A stretch of 8,822 nt of DNA from Rubrivivax sp. (GTDB taxonomy: Bacteria > Pseudomonadota > Gammaproteobacteria > Burkholderiales > Burkholderiaceae_C): contig JADZCL010000055.1 in the NCBI GenBank assembly GCA_020851615.1, forward strand, positions 1 through 8,822, read 5' to 3'. Below are positions 1 to 6,475 of this stretch, one piece after another (position 1 is the first letter of the stretch; every line of letters starts with the position of its first letter). The notes beneath the pieces are model-generated. The model was not told the DNA's origin, made no database searches, and saw nothing but the letters and a program-made list of their open reading frames with translations. A program made the translations under genes and the position numbers.

Positions 1-1367
1 ACCTCGCTGGCAAACGCCATCCCGTGCTGGCGGTCGTTCACGGCCCACATCAAGAGGGCGTCGCCGTCCATCGGGCGGGCGAGCAGGAAGCCCTGCAGCT
101 CGTCGCAGTCGAGCTCGGTCAGCAGCCGCTGCTGCTCGGCGGTCTCGATGCCTTCGGCGACGACTGTCAGCCCCAGTGCGTGCGCCAGCCGGATGATGGC
201 GTCGACGACGGCGCGTGCGTCGGCGCTGTGGGCGAGGTCGGTGACGAAGGCGCGGTCGATCTTGAGCTCGCGCGCGGGCAGCCGGCGCAGGTAGGCCAGG
301 CTCGAATAGCCGGTGCCGAAGTCGTCGATCGAGACCTTGACGCCCATGCGCCCGAGGTCGCTGAAGATCTGCTGGGCCGTGGCCGTGTCCTGCATGGCCG
401 CGCTTTCGGTGATCTCGCAGGTCAGCAGCTCCGGCGGGATGCGATGCTGCTGCAGGTAGCGGTCCAGGCGCTGGGCCAGGTCGGTTTGCTGCATCTGCTG
501 GGCAGAGACGTTGATCGCCACCCGCAAGCGCAAGCCCAGGTCGCACCAGCGCCGCAGCTCGCGGCAGGCGGCCTGCATCACCCAGTCGCCCAGCGGACCC
601 ATCAGGCCGTGGCGTTCGGCCAGCGGGATGAAGAGCGCCGGTGAGATGCGTCCTCGCGTGGGATGCTCCCAGCGCAGCAGGGCCTCGACTGCGGTGACCT
701 TGCCGCTGCGGGCGTCGATCTTGGGCTGGTACTGCAGCGCCAGCGTGCCGCGGGCGATCGCGTCGCGCAGGGCCTGCAGCAGCCCGGCGTCGGTCTGACT
801 CGGGTCGTCGCCCTCGGCGGCAAACACGCGATGGCGCACGCCCGCGCGGCGGGCCTGGCGCACGGCCTGCTCGGCGGCGCTGATCAGGCGCTGGGCGTCC
901 AGGCCGGCGGGGCCAGCCATGCTGCCGACCGTGCATTGCGGACGCAGTTCGCGTTCGCCGATGAGGATCGGCCGGCCCACGCTGGTGACGATGCGCAGCG
1001 CCAGCGCCTGCAGCGCATCCTGCTCGGCGACACCGCGTACCAGCAGCAGGTGGGTGTCCTCGCCCAGGCGGGCCAGGCGGTCGCGCCCGCGAGGCAGGTG
1101 TGCAAGGCGTCGCGAGACCTTGGCAAACACCTGCGCGGCGAGGTCGGGGCCGAGTTGCTGCTGCAGTGCCTCGGCCTGGTCGAGCTCGATGCGCAGCACG
1201 GCGAAGGGCTGTCCGGCGAGCAGGGCCTGTTCGAGCTCGCCTTCGAAGCGTCCGCGCGTGAGCGGGGTGGCGTTGCGCGTGGTGGACGGCTCGGCATCGG
1301 CCGTGGCAGGCACCGCGGCAGCAGCCGGGGCCGGTTGGGCCCCGTGAGGGCTGCGCCGCCGCAGCAC
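1..1367 (-). CDS. Degenerate GGDEF / intact EAL cyclic-di-GMP phosphodiesterase, partial at its C-terminus
   Basis: Predicted to hydrolyse cyclic-di-GMP to pGpG. A GGDEF-like domain lies at about 1250-870 and an EAL domain at about 760-40. The GGDEF signature is degenerate (GEDTH at 1064-1050), so cyclase activity is not expected, but an RGRD tetrapeptide at 1091-1080 sits exactly five residues before it, the I-site spacing. The EAL domain keeps its metal and catalytic residues: E of VEALLRW (686-684), N of NVSAQ (512-510), E of EITES (416-414), the DD of DDFGTGYSS (326-321), K of LKID (263-261), E of VAEGIE (155-153) and Q of LQGF (95-93). The frame stays open to base 1 and the true stop lies just outside. 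The start is uncertain: GTG 1367 is the first start after an in-frame TGA at 1380-1382, and neither it nor GTG 1313 has a Shine-Dalgarno site. The original start was probably ATG 1439, which would add a membrane helix. It lies downstream of the DUF1631 gene and is probably co-transcribed with it. Confidence 0.88.
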   Translation of the reverse strand, partial: MLRRRSPHGAQPAPAAAAVPATADAEPSTTRNATPLTRGRFEGELEQALLAGQPFAVLRIELDQAEALQQQLGPDLAAQVFAKVSRRLAHLPRGRDRLARLGEDTHLLLVRGVAEQDALQALALRIVTSVGRPILIGERELRPQCTVGSMAGPAGLDAQRLISAAEQAVRQARRAGVRHRVFAAEGDDPSQTDAGLLQALRDAIARGTLALQYQPKIDARSGKVTAVEALLRWEHPTRGRISPALFIPLAERHGLMGPLGDWVMQAACRELRRWCDLGLRLRVAINVSAQQMQQTDLAQRLDRYLQQHRIPPELLTCEITESAAMQDTATAQQIFSDLGRMGVKVSIDDFGTGYSSLAYLRRLPARELKIDRAFVTDLAHSADARAVVDAIIRLAHALGLTVVAEGIETAEQQRLLTELDCDELQGFLLARPMDGDALLMWAVNDRQHGMAFASE

Positions 1368-1379
1368 CAGCCGCGTCAG

Positions 1380-1439
1380 TCATGCGCCCAGCACGAGTCC
1401 GGCCAGCAGCGCAAGGGCAACGGTGACGCGGATGTCCAT
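1380..1439 (-). other. 19-codon membrane-anchor frame cut off from the EAL gene by an in-frame TGA
   Basis: Starting at ATG 1439-1437 this frame reads MDIRVTVALALLAGLVLGA and then TGA at 1382-1380. It continues in the same frame as LTRLVLRRR and on into the GGDEF/EAL protein. Replacing the stop with any hydrophobic residue, for instance Trp (TGG to TGA, one base), gives one uninterrupted membrane helix followed by a positive cluster, the classic N-terminal signal anchor. The ATG lies 34 bases after the DUF1631 stop, as expected for the next gene of an operon, although no clear Shine-Dalgarno site is visible. I read this as the broken 5' end of the EAL gene, not as an independent small gene. 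A sequencing or assembly error would look identical. Confidence 0.6.
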
Positions 1440-1473
1440 GGGCTGTGCCGGCTGGCGTGGGTGGCGTGGCCGC

Positions 1474-3594
1474 TCAGGCGGCTTCGGCCAGCTCGTTCAG
1501 GGCATGCGCGATGAGCTGGCCGCGCTCGATGCTGGTGGCCAGTCCGGCCGCGCGCAGTTTGTGCAAGGCAGCTCGCGTCATGGTGTGATTGACGCCAGCG
1601 GGGCGGCCGGCCAAGGCGATCATCGAGCGGTCCAGGCTGCGCCAGACGACTTGCAGCGTCGTCCAGCGGCCTTGCAGGAACAGGCGGCACAGCGTGCCGG
1701 GCTCCAGCGTGCCCACCCAGGCGTCGCACGCGGCCTCTGCGCGCTCACGGGCCTGTGCATTGGGTGCCATGTCCAGCGGCACCGTCGCCAGGGCGTCGTG
1801 CAAGGCCAGCGGGTCGTGTGCTTCGGCGGCGGGCGCGGCAGCGGGTTGCGGTGTGGGCGCGGCAGCGGCCTCGTCGTGCAATGGGTCCTGGGGGGTGGGG
1901 GCGCCGTCGATGTCCAGCCGGCGGGCCTCCGGTGCGGCTTCGTCGAAGCTGGGCAGGTGCTGGCGCGCATCGGACCAGGGGCGGCGCAGCGTGTGCTCGA
2001 GATCGGCGAGTTCGGCCTCGACGCGTGCGGGCGGCAGGCCGCTGTCTGCCAGCGCCAGGCGGGCGTGCACGCTGCAGCGCGTGAAGACGGCGGCATCCAG
2101 CGGACGGTTGCGCGGGCGCGTGCAGACCTGTACCAGGGTGTCGATCAGATCGGCCTGCATCGCGAAGCGGGGGCTGTCCAGGCCGTGCTGCATGGCGCTG
2201 GCGGCCAGTGCCGCTGCCCAGGGGCCGAGCAGGAACTGGCGCAGCGCGGCCGGGGTGCCGCTGTGGCCACGCAGCTTCTGCACGATCTGCTCGCGCACGC
2301 GGGCCTCGACCTCCCCGCGGGCCAGGTGTGCCTGCATGGCCTGTGCCTGCGGTGCCAGGCGCTGCGCATGCGCGTCCAGGCGGGTGTGGGCGGCGTGATC
2401 GACTGCGTCCAGCGCGGCCCGCAACTGGCCCGCGTCTGGGGGGTCGCTCTGCGCGAAACAATCCAGCGCCGCGTCCAGCAAGGTGCCCGGTTGGGTGTGG
2501 CCGTCGAGATCGGCCTCGTCCAGCAGGGCGCCCGAGCACATCAGGCGGTCCAGCAGCAGCCACAGCGGGTGATCGGGCGACTGCCACAGCTGCGGCTCGC
2601 TGCGCGCCAGACGCTTGGCGGGCTCGTCCAGCCGCTGCAGCGCCCGGCGCAGGTTGAGGCTTGGGCCGACCCGATCGAGCAGCGCGGCAAGCAGCCGGGT
2701 CATGGTCTGCACCGGGTCGATGCCGCCAGCGGCTGCCCCGACCCCGCTGGGTGCCAGGCGCTGCAAGGCGTTCTGCGCGAGCCGGTGCGTCGCCTCGGTC
2801 GCCGACGGGGTCGAGATCACCGCCGTCGACAGCGGCCCTTCGTGCAGGTCGCTCCCATGGCCCAGGTCCGCGCCGGCTCGGGGCACGGGCTGATTGGGGG
2901 CGCGGACGTGCGGACCAAAGCGTTCGGGCTCGACGCCCCATTGGTTCAGCAAGGAGAGTTGGCGTGCGTAGAGCGCGGCCATCTGATGCCCGATGGCCGG
3001 GGCCAGGTGGCGCAGCAACTCCAGGCGCGACTGGGTGTCCAGGCCCAAGGCCGTGACCGCCTCGCGCAGGCCGCGGGCAACGACAGCGGGCCGCATCGGA
3101 TGCGCGTCGGGCTGCACCGCGGGCCAGCCGCGCAAGCGGGCGCAGCGGGCGGCGAGCTCGCGCAGCGTGGCGTCGGCTTCGATCTCGGCGGTCTGCACCA
3201 GCCGTGACAGCGCGATCTCCTCGTCAATGCTGTCTTCCGCGAGGAGAGTGAGTGGTTGCTCCTCGTCTGCGCGTGCCGGCGCTGGCTGCTGCTGACCCTG
3301 CAACTCCTCGTCGATGGCGTGCCCGATCGCCTGCGCGGAGATCTCGATCCAGGCCACGCGCTGTGCCGCCAGGCGCGCCCAGAGTTCGCTTTGCGTGACG
3401 CGGATGGCCGGCGCCGAGCTGACCGCCATGGACTGCTCCAGGGTGGTGGCGGCGGCGTCGAGCGCACGCGGCAGCCAGGTGTGGAGATCCTGACGCAGGG
3501 TCTGCACGAAGTCGGCCAGCTGCGGCGGCAGAGGTGGCGGCTGGAGCGCAAGCTTCGCCGCACGGCTCGTTGTCATGGAGAGAGCTGAAGGCAT
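1474..3594 (-). CDS. DUF1631 family protein
   Basis: A cytoplasmic protein of about 706 residues with no signal peptide or membrane segment. I recognise DUF1631 from three parts. The N-terminus is helical (QLADFVQTLRQDLHTWLPRAL). A conserved acidic block follows (LTLLAEDSIDEEIALSRLVQ) and then a motif ending LYARQLSLLNQWGVEP. A compact C-terminal region (EPGTLCRLFLQGRWTTLQVVW, then helices ending in LNELAEAA) completes it. Between the helical body and the C-terminal module is an Ala/Pro-rich linker at about 1920-1790. The molecular function of the family is not established to my knowledge. The frame is open up to 3738, but the earlier part is poorly conserved-looking. ATG 3594 has a weak GGA about ten bases upstream, ATG 3576 is equally plausible, and ATG 3690 has no Shine-Dalgarno. 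It is followed at 34 bases by the EAL phosphodiesterase gene, so a link to cyclic-di-GMP signalling is a reasonable inference, not shown. Confidence 0.85.
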   Translation of the reverse strand: MPSALSMTTSRAAKLALQPPPLPPQLADFVQTLRQDLHTWLPRALDAAATTLEQSMAVSSAPAIRVTQSELWARLAAQRVAWIEISAQAIGHAIDEELQGQQQPAPARADEEQPLTLLAEDSIDEEIALSRLVQTAEIEADATLRELAARCARLRGWPAVQPDAHPMRPAVVARGLREAVTALGLDTQSRLELLRHLAPAIGHQMAALYARQLSLLNQWGVEPERFGPHVRAPNQPVPRAGADLGHGSDLHEGPLSTAVISTPSATEATHRLAQNALQRLAPSGVGAAAGGIDPVQTMTRLLAALLDRVGPSLNLRRALQRLDEPAKRLARSEPQLWQSPDHPLWLLLDRLMCSGALLDEADLDGHTQPGTLLDAALDCFAQSDPPDAGQLRAALDAVDHAAHTRLDAHAQRLAPQAQAMQAHLARGEVEARVREQIVQKLRGHSGTPAALRQFLLGPWAAALAASAMQHGLDSPRFAMQADLIDTLVQVCTRPRNRPLDAAVFTRCSVHARLALADSGLPPARVEAELADLEHTLRRPWSDARQHLPSFDEAAPEARRLDIDGAPTPQDPLHDEAAAAPTPQPAAAPAAEAHDPLALHDALATVPLDMAPNAQARERAEAACDAWVGTLEPGTLCRLFLQGRWTTLQVVWRSLDRSMIALAGRPAGVNHTMTRAALHKLRAAGLATSIERGQLIAHALNELAEAA

Positions 3595-3833
3595 CCTGGG
3601 TATCCGACTGGGGGTTCGGCCATCCAATGCCCTTTCGGCTGCGCGCCAGAGTTCTTGACAGGCAATGACACAAATGAGCACAGGTCGCATGCGCAAGCTG
3701 CCACAAACCCGGGCCGCAAGGCGCTGCGGCGCCTGCATGCTTCTAGAGCGTGCGGTCTAGGTTTTCTTCCATGCGCCGCCCACGGCGGCCGGCATTCCAT
3801 GCAGAATCGAACGATCGTTCGTGTTTTTCCGCC
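3595..3833. promoter_or_regulatory. Divergent intergenic region between the DUF1631/EAL pair and the TetR/beta-oxidation operon
   Basis: This 239-base spacer separates two divergent transcription units and should hold both promoters. A perfect TTGACA lies at 3655-3660 on the plus strand, but no convincing -10 element follows at 16-18 bases. A short hairpin (AGGCGC / GCGCCT, 3719-3734) has no T-tract and is not terminator-like. A 4-of-6 match to a -10 box (CAGAAT, 3802-3807) abuts the operator palindrome at 3808, an arrangement that would let the regulator block its own promoter, but no matching -35 is visible. The stretch 3750-3833 is open in the TetR frame, but uses TCT, AGG and TTT codons unlike the gene body, so I treat it as non-coding. 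Confidence 0.4.
3808..3821. promoter_or_regulatory. Perfect 14-bp palindrome, probable operator of the adjacent TetR regulator
   Basis: CGAACGATCGTTCG is a perfect inverted repeat without spacer, ending 12 bases before the likely GTG start of the TetR gene. Perfect palindromes of this size directly in front of a TetR-family gene are the usual form of autoregulatory operator, and fatty-acid regulators of this family typically control their own operon. It could also affect the divergent DUF1631 promoter. No second full copy was seen in the window, so control of the downstream genes would act through this single site. The role is inferred from sequence and position. Confidence 0.65.
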
Positions 3834-4541
3834 GTGACCTTGGCTCGAGCATCACTTGCCGCTCCCACCCGTGCCCTGCACAAGGGCCAGCAGACGCGCG
3901 CAGCGATCGTTGATGCGGCGCTGACCCTGGCCTTGCAGAAGGGGCTCGAGGGCTTGTCGATCGGCGCGCTGGCCGAGGCGATCGGCATGAGCAAGTCGGG
4001 GGTCTTCGCCCACTTCGGCGCGCGCGAGGAATTGCAGATCGCCGTGGTCCGCGAGTACCACGCCCGCTTCGAGGAAGAGGTCTTCTGCCCCGCCATCTGC
4101 GAGCCCCGCGGTCTGCCGCGCCTGGTCGCCCTCTTCGAGCGCTGGGTGCACCGAGTCGCGGTCGAGATCGATGCGGGCTGCATCTACATCAGTGGCGCCG
4201 TCGAGTTCGACGACCGGCCCGGGCCGGTGCGTGACGCGCTGGCCGGGATGGTGCTCGCGTGGCACGCGGCGCTGGCCCGGGCGATCGCCGCGGCAATCGA
4301 GGAGGGGCACCTGCGCGCGGACACCGACCCTGCGCAGATGCTGTTCGAGATCCATGGCCTCGTGCTGGCCCTGCACCACGATGCCCGCTTCCTGCGCCAG
4401 CCCGGCACGCTCGAGCGTGCCGAGCGGGCGTTCGCGCGGCTGGTCGATGCGGCGCGTGCGCCGCTTGTCGATACGGCGCGTGCGCCGCTTGTCGATCCGG
4501 CGCGTGCGCCGCCGGTCGATCCGGCGCGTGCGCCGCGTTGA
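3834..4541 (+). CDS. TetR/AcrR-family transcriptional regulator, probable repressor of the beta-oxidation operon
   Basis: A 235-residue DNA-binding repressor. The N-terminal domain is typical TetR: helix 1 at about residues 20-37 (TRAAIVDAALTLALQKG) and the helix-turn-helix at about 41-61, including IGMSKSGVFAHF. The rest is the helical ligand-binding and dimer domain. The first gene of an acyl-CoA degradation operon is a common place for an acyl-CoA-responsive TetR regulator. It may correspond to FadP, the fatty-acid regulator described in betaproteobacteria, but I cannot confirm that. The start is chosen at GTG 3834 because the palindrome at 3808-3821 then lies upstream and the preceding in-frame bases have atypical codons. 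No Shine-Dalgarno is visible there. GTG 3750 and ATG 3771 are in-frame alternatives, giving up to 263 residues. The last 32 residues are four copies of an eight-residue repeat (VDxARAPx) encoded by 24-bp tandem repeats, an unusual tail for the family. Confidence 0.85.
   Translation: MTLARASLAAPTRALHKGQQTRAAIVDAALTLALQKGLEGLSIGALAEAIGMSKSGVFAHFGAREELQIAVVREYHARFEEEVFCPAICEPRGLPRLVALFERWVHRVAVEIDAGCIYISGAVEFDDRPGPVRDALAGMVLAWHAALARAIAAAIEEGHLRADTDPAQMLFEIHGLVLALHHDARFLRQPGTLERAERAFARLVDAARAPLVDTARAPLVDPARAPPVDPARAPR
4403..4422. repeat. 20-bp perfect palindrome inside the TetR gene
   Basis: The sequence is self-complementary over its full 20 bases, centred on CTCGAG, with further matching pairs outside one mismatch. 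It encodes residues PGTLERAE of the regulator with common codons, so it may be incidental. It lies 20 bases before the tandem repeats. Confidence 0.4.
4443..4538 (+). repeat. Four tandem 24-bp repeats forming the 3' end of the TetR gene
   Basis: The units are 4443-4466, 4467-4490, 4491-4514 and 4515-4538, directly followed by the TGA stop. They encode VDAARAPL, VDTARAPL, VDPARAPP and VDPARAPR. Units 1 and 2 differ at one base; units 3 and 4 differ only in the last codon. The 24-base period keeps the reading frame, so copy-number change would only lengthen or shorten the protein tail. Each unit also contains an inverted repeat, CGGCGC-GT-GCGCCG. The near-identity of units implies recent duplication by slippage or unequal exchange. 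Confidence 0.9.
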
Positions 4542-4626
4542 GGGAGCCAGACCGCCGCACCCGCCCGCAATCCGCCCGTTTGCAACCCAGACCCCAGGCC
4601 CCTCTTTCGTCCCTCACCCCCTGTCC

Positions 4627-4630
4627 GGAG
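4627..4630 (+). promoter_or_regulatory. Ribosome binding site of the acyl-CoA dehydrogenase gene
   Basis: GGAG is placed eight bases before ATG 4639. It decides the start, because the frame is open far upstream, overlapping the TetR gene, to 4171. The conserved protein begins at MPTYTPPLRDMQF. Confidence 0.7.
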
Positions 4631-4638
4631 CTCACGCC

Positions 4639-6429
4639 ATGCCCACCTACACCCCGCCCCTGCGCGACATGCAGTTCGTCATGCACGAGTTGCTCGGCGC
4701 CGTCGACGAGTTGAAGCTGCTACGCGGCCATGCCGATCTCGATGCCGAGACCGTCGATGCGGTGCTCGTCGAAGCCGGCCGGTTCGCCGCCGAGGTCGTG
4801 GCCCCGCTCAACCTCAGCGGCGACCTCGAGGGCTGCACGCTGGACAAGGCCACGCATGCCGTGAGCACGCCCAAGGGCTTCAAGGAGGCCTATGCGAAGT
4901 ATGTCGAGGGCGGCTGGGCCGCGCTCAGCTGCGACCCCACCTACGGCGGCCAGGGCCTGCCGGTGCTGCTCAACCAGTGCCTGTACGAGATGCTCAATTC
5001 GGCCAACCAGGCGTGGACCATGTACCCCGGACTCTCGCACGGCGCCTACGAGGCCTTGCATGCGCACGGTACCGACGCGCAGAAGCAGACCTATCTGGCC
5101 CGACTCACGAGCGGCGAGTGGACGGCCACGATGTGCCTGACCGAGCCGCACTGCGGCACCGATCTCGGCCTGCTGCGCACCAAGGCCCAGCCGCAGCCCG
5201 ACGGAACCTACAAGCTGAGCGGGCAGAAGATCTTCATCAGCGCCGGTGATCACGACATGGCGCCCAACATCGTGCACCTGGTGCTGGCGCGCCTGCCTGA
5301 TGCGCCCGCGGGCAGCAAGGGCATCAGCCTGTTTGTTGCGCCCAAGTTCCTGGTCGGGACCGACGGCAGCCTGGGAGCGCACAACGGCATCAGTTGCGGG
5401 GCACTCGAGCACAAGATGGGCATCCACGGCAACGCCACCTGCCAGCTCAACCTGGACGGCGCCGTCGCCACCCTCGTGGGCGAGCCCAACAAGGGCTTGC
5501 AGGCGATGTTCATCATGATGAACGCGGCCCGCCTGGGCGTGGGCAACCAGAGCCTGGGTCTGGCCGAGGTCGCCTACCAGAACGCGGTCGCCTACGCCCG
5601 GGACCGGCTGCAGATGCGTGCCCTCTCCGGCCCCAAGGCGCCCGACAAGCCGGCCGACCCGATCATCGTCCACCCCGACGTGCGCAAGATGCTGCTGACC
5701 GCGCGCGCCTACGCCGAGGGTGGGCGGGCGCTGGCCATGTACTGCGCGCTGCTGATAGACAAGGAGCTCAAGAGCGATGATGCCGACGAGCGTCGCGAGG
5801 CCGCCGACCTCGTGGCCCTGCTCACGCCCATCGTCAAGGCCTTCCTGACCGACAACGGCTTCATCGCCACCTCGCACTGCCTGCAGGTCTTCGGCGGCCA
5901 CGGCTACATCCACGAATGGGGCATGGAGCAGTTCCTGCGCGACAGCCGCATCAACATGATCTACGAAGGCACCAACACCGTGCAGGCGCTGGACCTGCTC
6001 GGGCGCAAGGTGCTCGCCGACAACGGGGCGCGGCTGAAGAAGTTCGGCAAGCTGGTGCAGCAGTTCATCGAGGACGAGGGCACCAACGAGGCGATGCAGG
6101 AGTTCGTCAACCCGCTGGCCGACCTGGGCGAGAAGGTCACCAAGCTGACGATGGAGCTCGGCATGAAGGCCATGGGCAACGCCGACGAGGTCGGCGCCGC
6201 CGCGGTCGACTACCTGCGCATCTGCGGCCACCTGACCTTCGCCTACCTGTTTGCGCGCATGGCCAAGATCGCACTCGCCAAGCAGGGCGCGGGCGACCCC
6301 TTCTACACCGCCAAGCTCGCCACCGCGCGCTTCTACTTCGCCAAGCTGCTGCCCGAGACCGCCGGCCTCATCCGCAGTTGCCGCGCGGGCCTGTCCCCGC
6401 TGATGGCGATGGACGACGCCCTGTTCTGA
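4639..6429 (+). CDS. Acyl-CoA dehydrogenase with extra C-terminal domain (DmdC-like subfamily)
   Basis: An FAD enzyme of 596 residues catalysing alpha,beta-dehydrogenation of an acyl-CoA to the trans-2-enoyl-CoA, the first oxidation of beta-oxidation, in the cytoplasm. Visible parts: the N-terminal helical domain (about 30-155); the FAD-contacting beta-domain with MCLTEPHCGTDL (165-176) and SGQKIFISAGDHD (ending at 206); and the helical domain with LQVFGGHGY (415-423). The IYEGTNTVQ segment follows, with E443 at the place of the catalytic base. About 130 further residues (470-596) form the additional helical C-terminal domain of the long subfamily, which also includes 3-methylmercaptopropionyl-CoA dehydrogenase DmdC. 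Many database entries inherit the DmdC name. The surrounding genes fit general fatty acyl-CoA oxidation better than sulfur metabolism, and the substrate cannot be read from the sequence. It follows the TetR gene by 97 bases and is probably co-transcribed with it. Confidence 0.93.
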   Translation: MPTYTPPLRDMQFVMHELLGAVDELKLLRGHADLDAETVDAVLVEAGRFAAEVVAPLNLSGDLEGCTLDKATHAVSTPKGFKEAYAKYVEGGWAALSCDPTYGGQGLPVLLNQCLYEMLNSANQAWTMYPGLSHGAYEALHAHGTDAQKQTYLARLTSGEWTATMCLTEPHCGTDLGLLRTKAQPQPDGTYKLSGQKIFISAGDHDMAPNIVHLVLARLPDAPAGSKGISLFVAPKFLVGTDGSLGAHNGISCGALEHKMGIHGNATCQLNLDGAVATLVGEPNKGLQAMFIMMNAARLGVGNQSLGLAEVAYQNAVAYARDRLQMRALSGPKAPDKPADPIIVHPDVRKMLLTARAYAEGGRALAMYCALLIDKELKSDDADERREAADLVALLTPIVKAFLTDNGFIATSHCLQVFGGHGYIHEWGMEQFLRDSRINMIYEGTNTVQALDLLGRKVLADNGARLKKFGKLVQQFIEDEGTNEAMQEFVNPLADLGEKVTKLTMELGMKAMGNADEVGAAAVDYLRICGHLTFAYLFARMAKIALAKQGAGDPFYTAKLATARFYFAKLLPETAGLIRSCRAGLSPLMAMDDALF

Positions 6430-6462
6430 AGCCACCATCGCGCATCATCATCGCCACCCCGC

Positions 6463-6469
6463 AAGGAGA
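6463..6469 (+). promoter_or_regulatory. Strong ribosome binding site of the DUF2147 gene
   Basis: AAGGAGA, close to the ideal Shine-Dalgarno sequence and about seven bases before ATG 6476, suggests that this small exported protein is translated well relative to its operon neighbours. Confidence 0.75.
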
Positions 6470-6475
6470 CATTGC

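Noticed and set aside
1380..1382. TGA as a selenocysteine codon in the EAL protein
   Set aside because: The position is within a membrane helix, not a redox site, and no selenocysteine insertion hairpin was apparent; a nonsense change or sequence error is simpler.
24..1514. Plus-strand open frames (24-644, 663-1514) opposite the EAL gene
   Set aside because: Shadows of the EAL/GGDEF frame; no recognisable protein.
1423..3207. Open frame of 594 codons on the plus strand opposite the DUF1631 gene
   Set aside because: Its product is Gln/Gly/Arg-rich with no recognisable domain. It mirrors the DUF1631 frame, whose product has clear family motifs, and is a typical GC-rich shadow.
3655..3660. Perfect TTGACA on the plus strand as a -35 box
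   Set aside because: No acceptable -10 element at 16-18 bases downstream; recorded only as part of the intergenic region.
3719..3734. Hairpin AGGCGC-TGCG-GCGCCT as a terminator
   Set aside because: Only six base pairs, no T-tract on either strand, and it sits between divergent genes where no terminator is needed.
3904..3911. CGATCGTT as a second operator half-site in the TetR gene
   Set aside because: Only eight bases match and the other half is absent; expected by chance and explained by ordinary codons.
4171..4638. Upstream extension of the dehydrogenase frame overlapping the TetR gene
   Set aside because: The extension reads the TetR gene and its repeats in another frame as Arg-rich nonsense. 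The Shine-Dalgarno and family start place the gene at 4639.
4720..6438. Open frame of 572 codons on the minus strand opposite the acyl-CoA dehydrogenase gene
   Set aside because: It shows repetitive Val/Gln/His/Ala composition typical of an antisense shadow, while the plus-strand gene has complete catalytic motifs.
6404..6456. 8-bp inverted repeat TGGCGATG / CATCGCCA flanking the dehydrogenase stop codon
   Set aside because: The loop is 37 bases and no T-tract follows, so it is neither a convincing terminator nor a clear regulatory hairpin.
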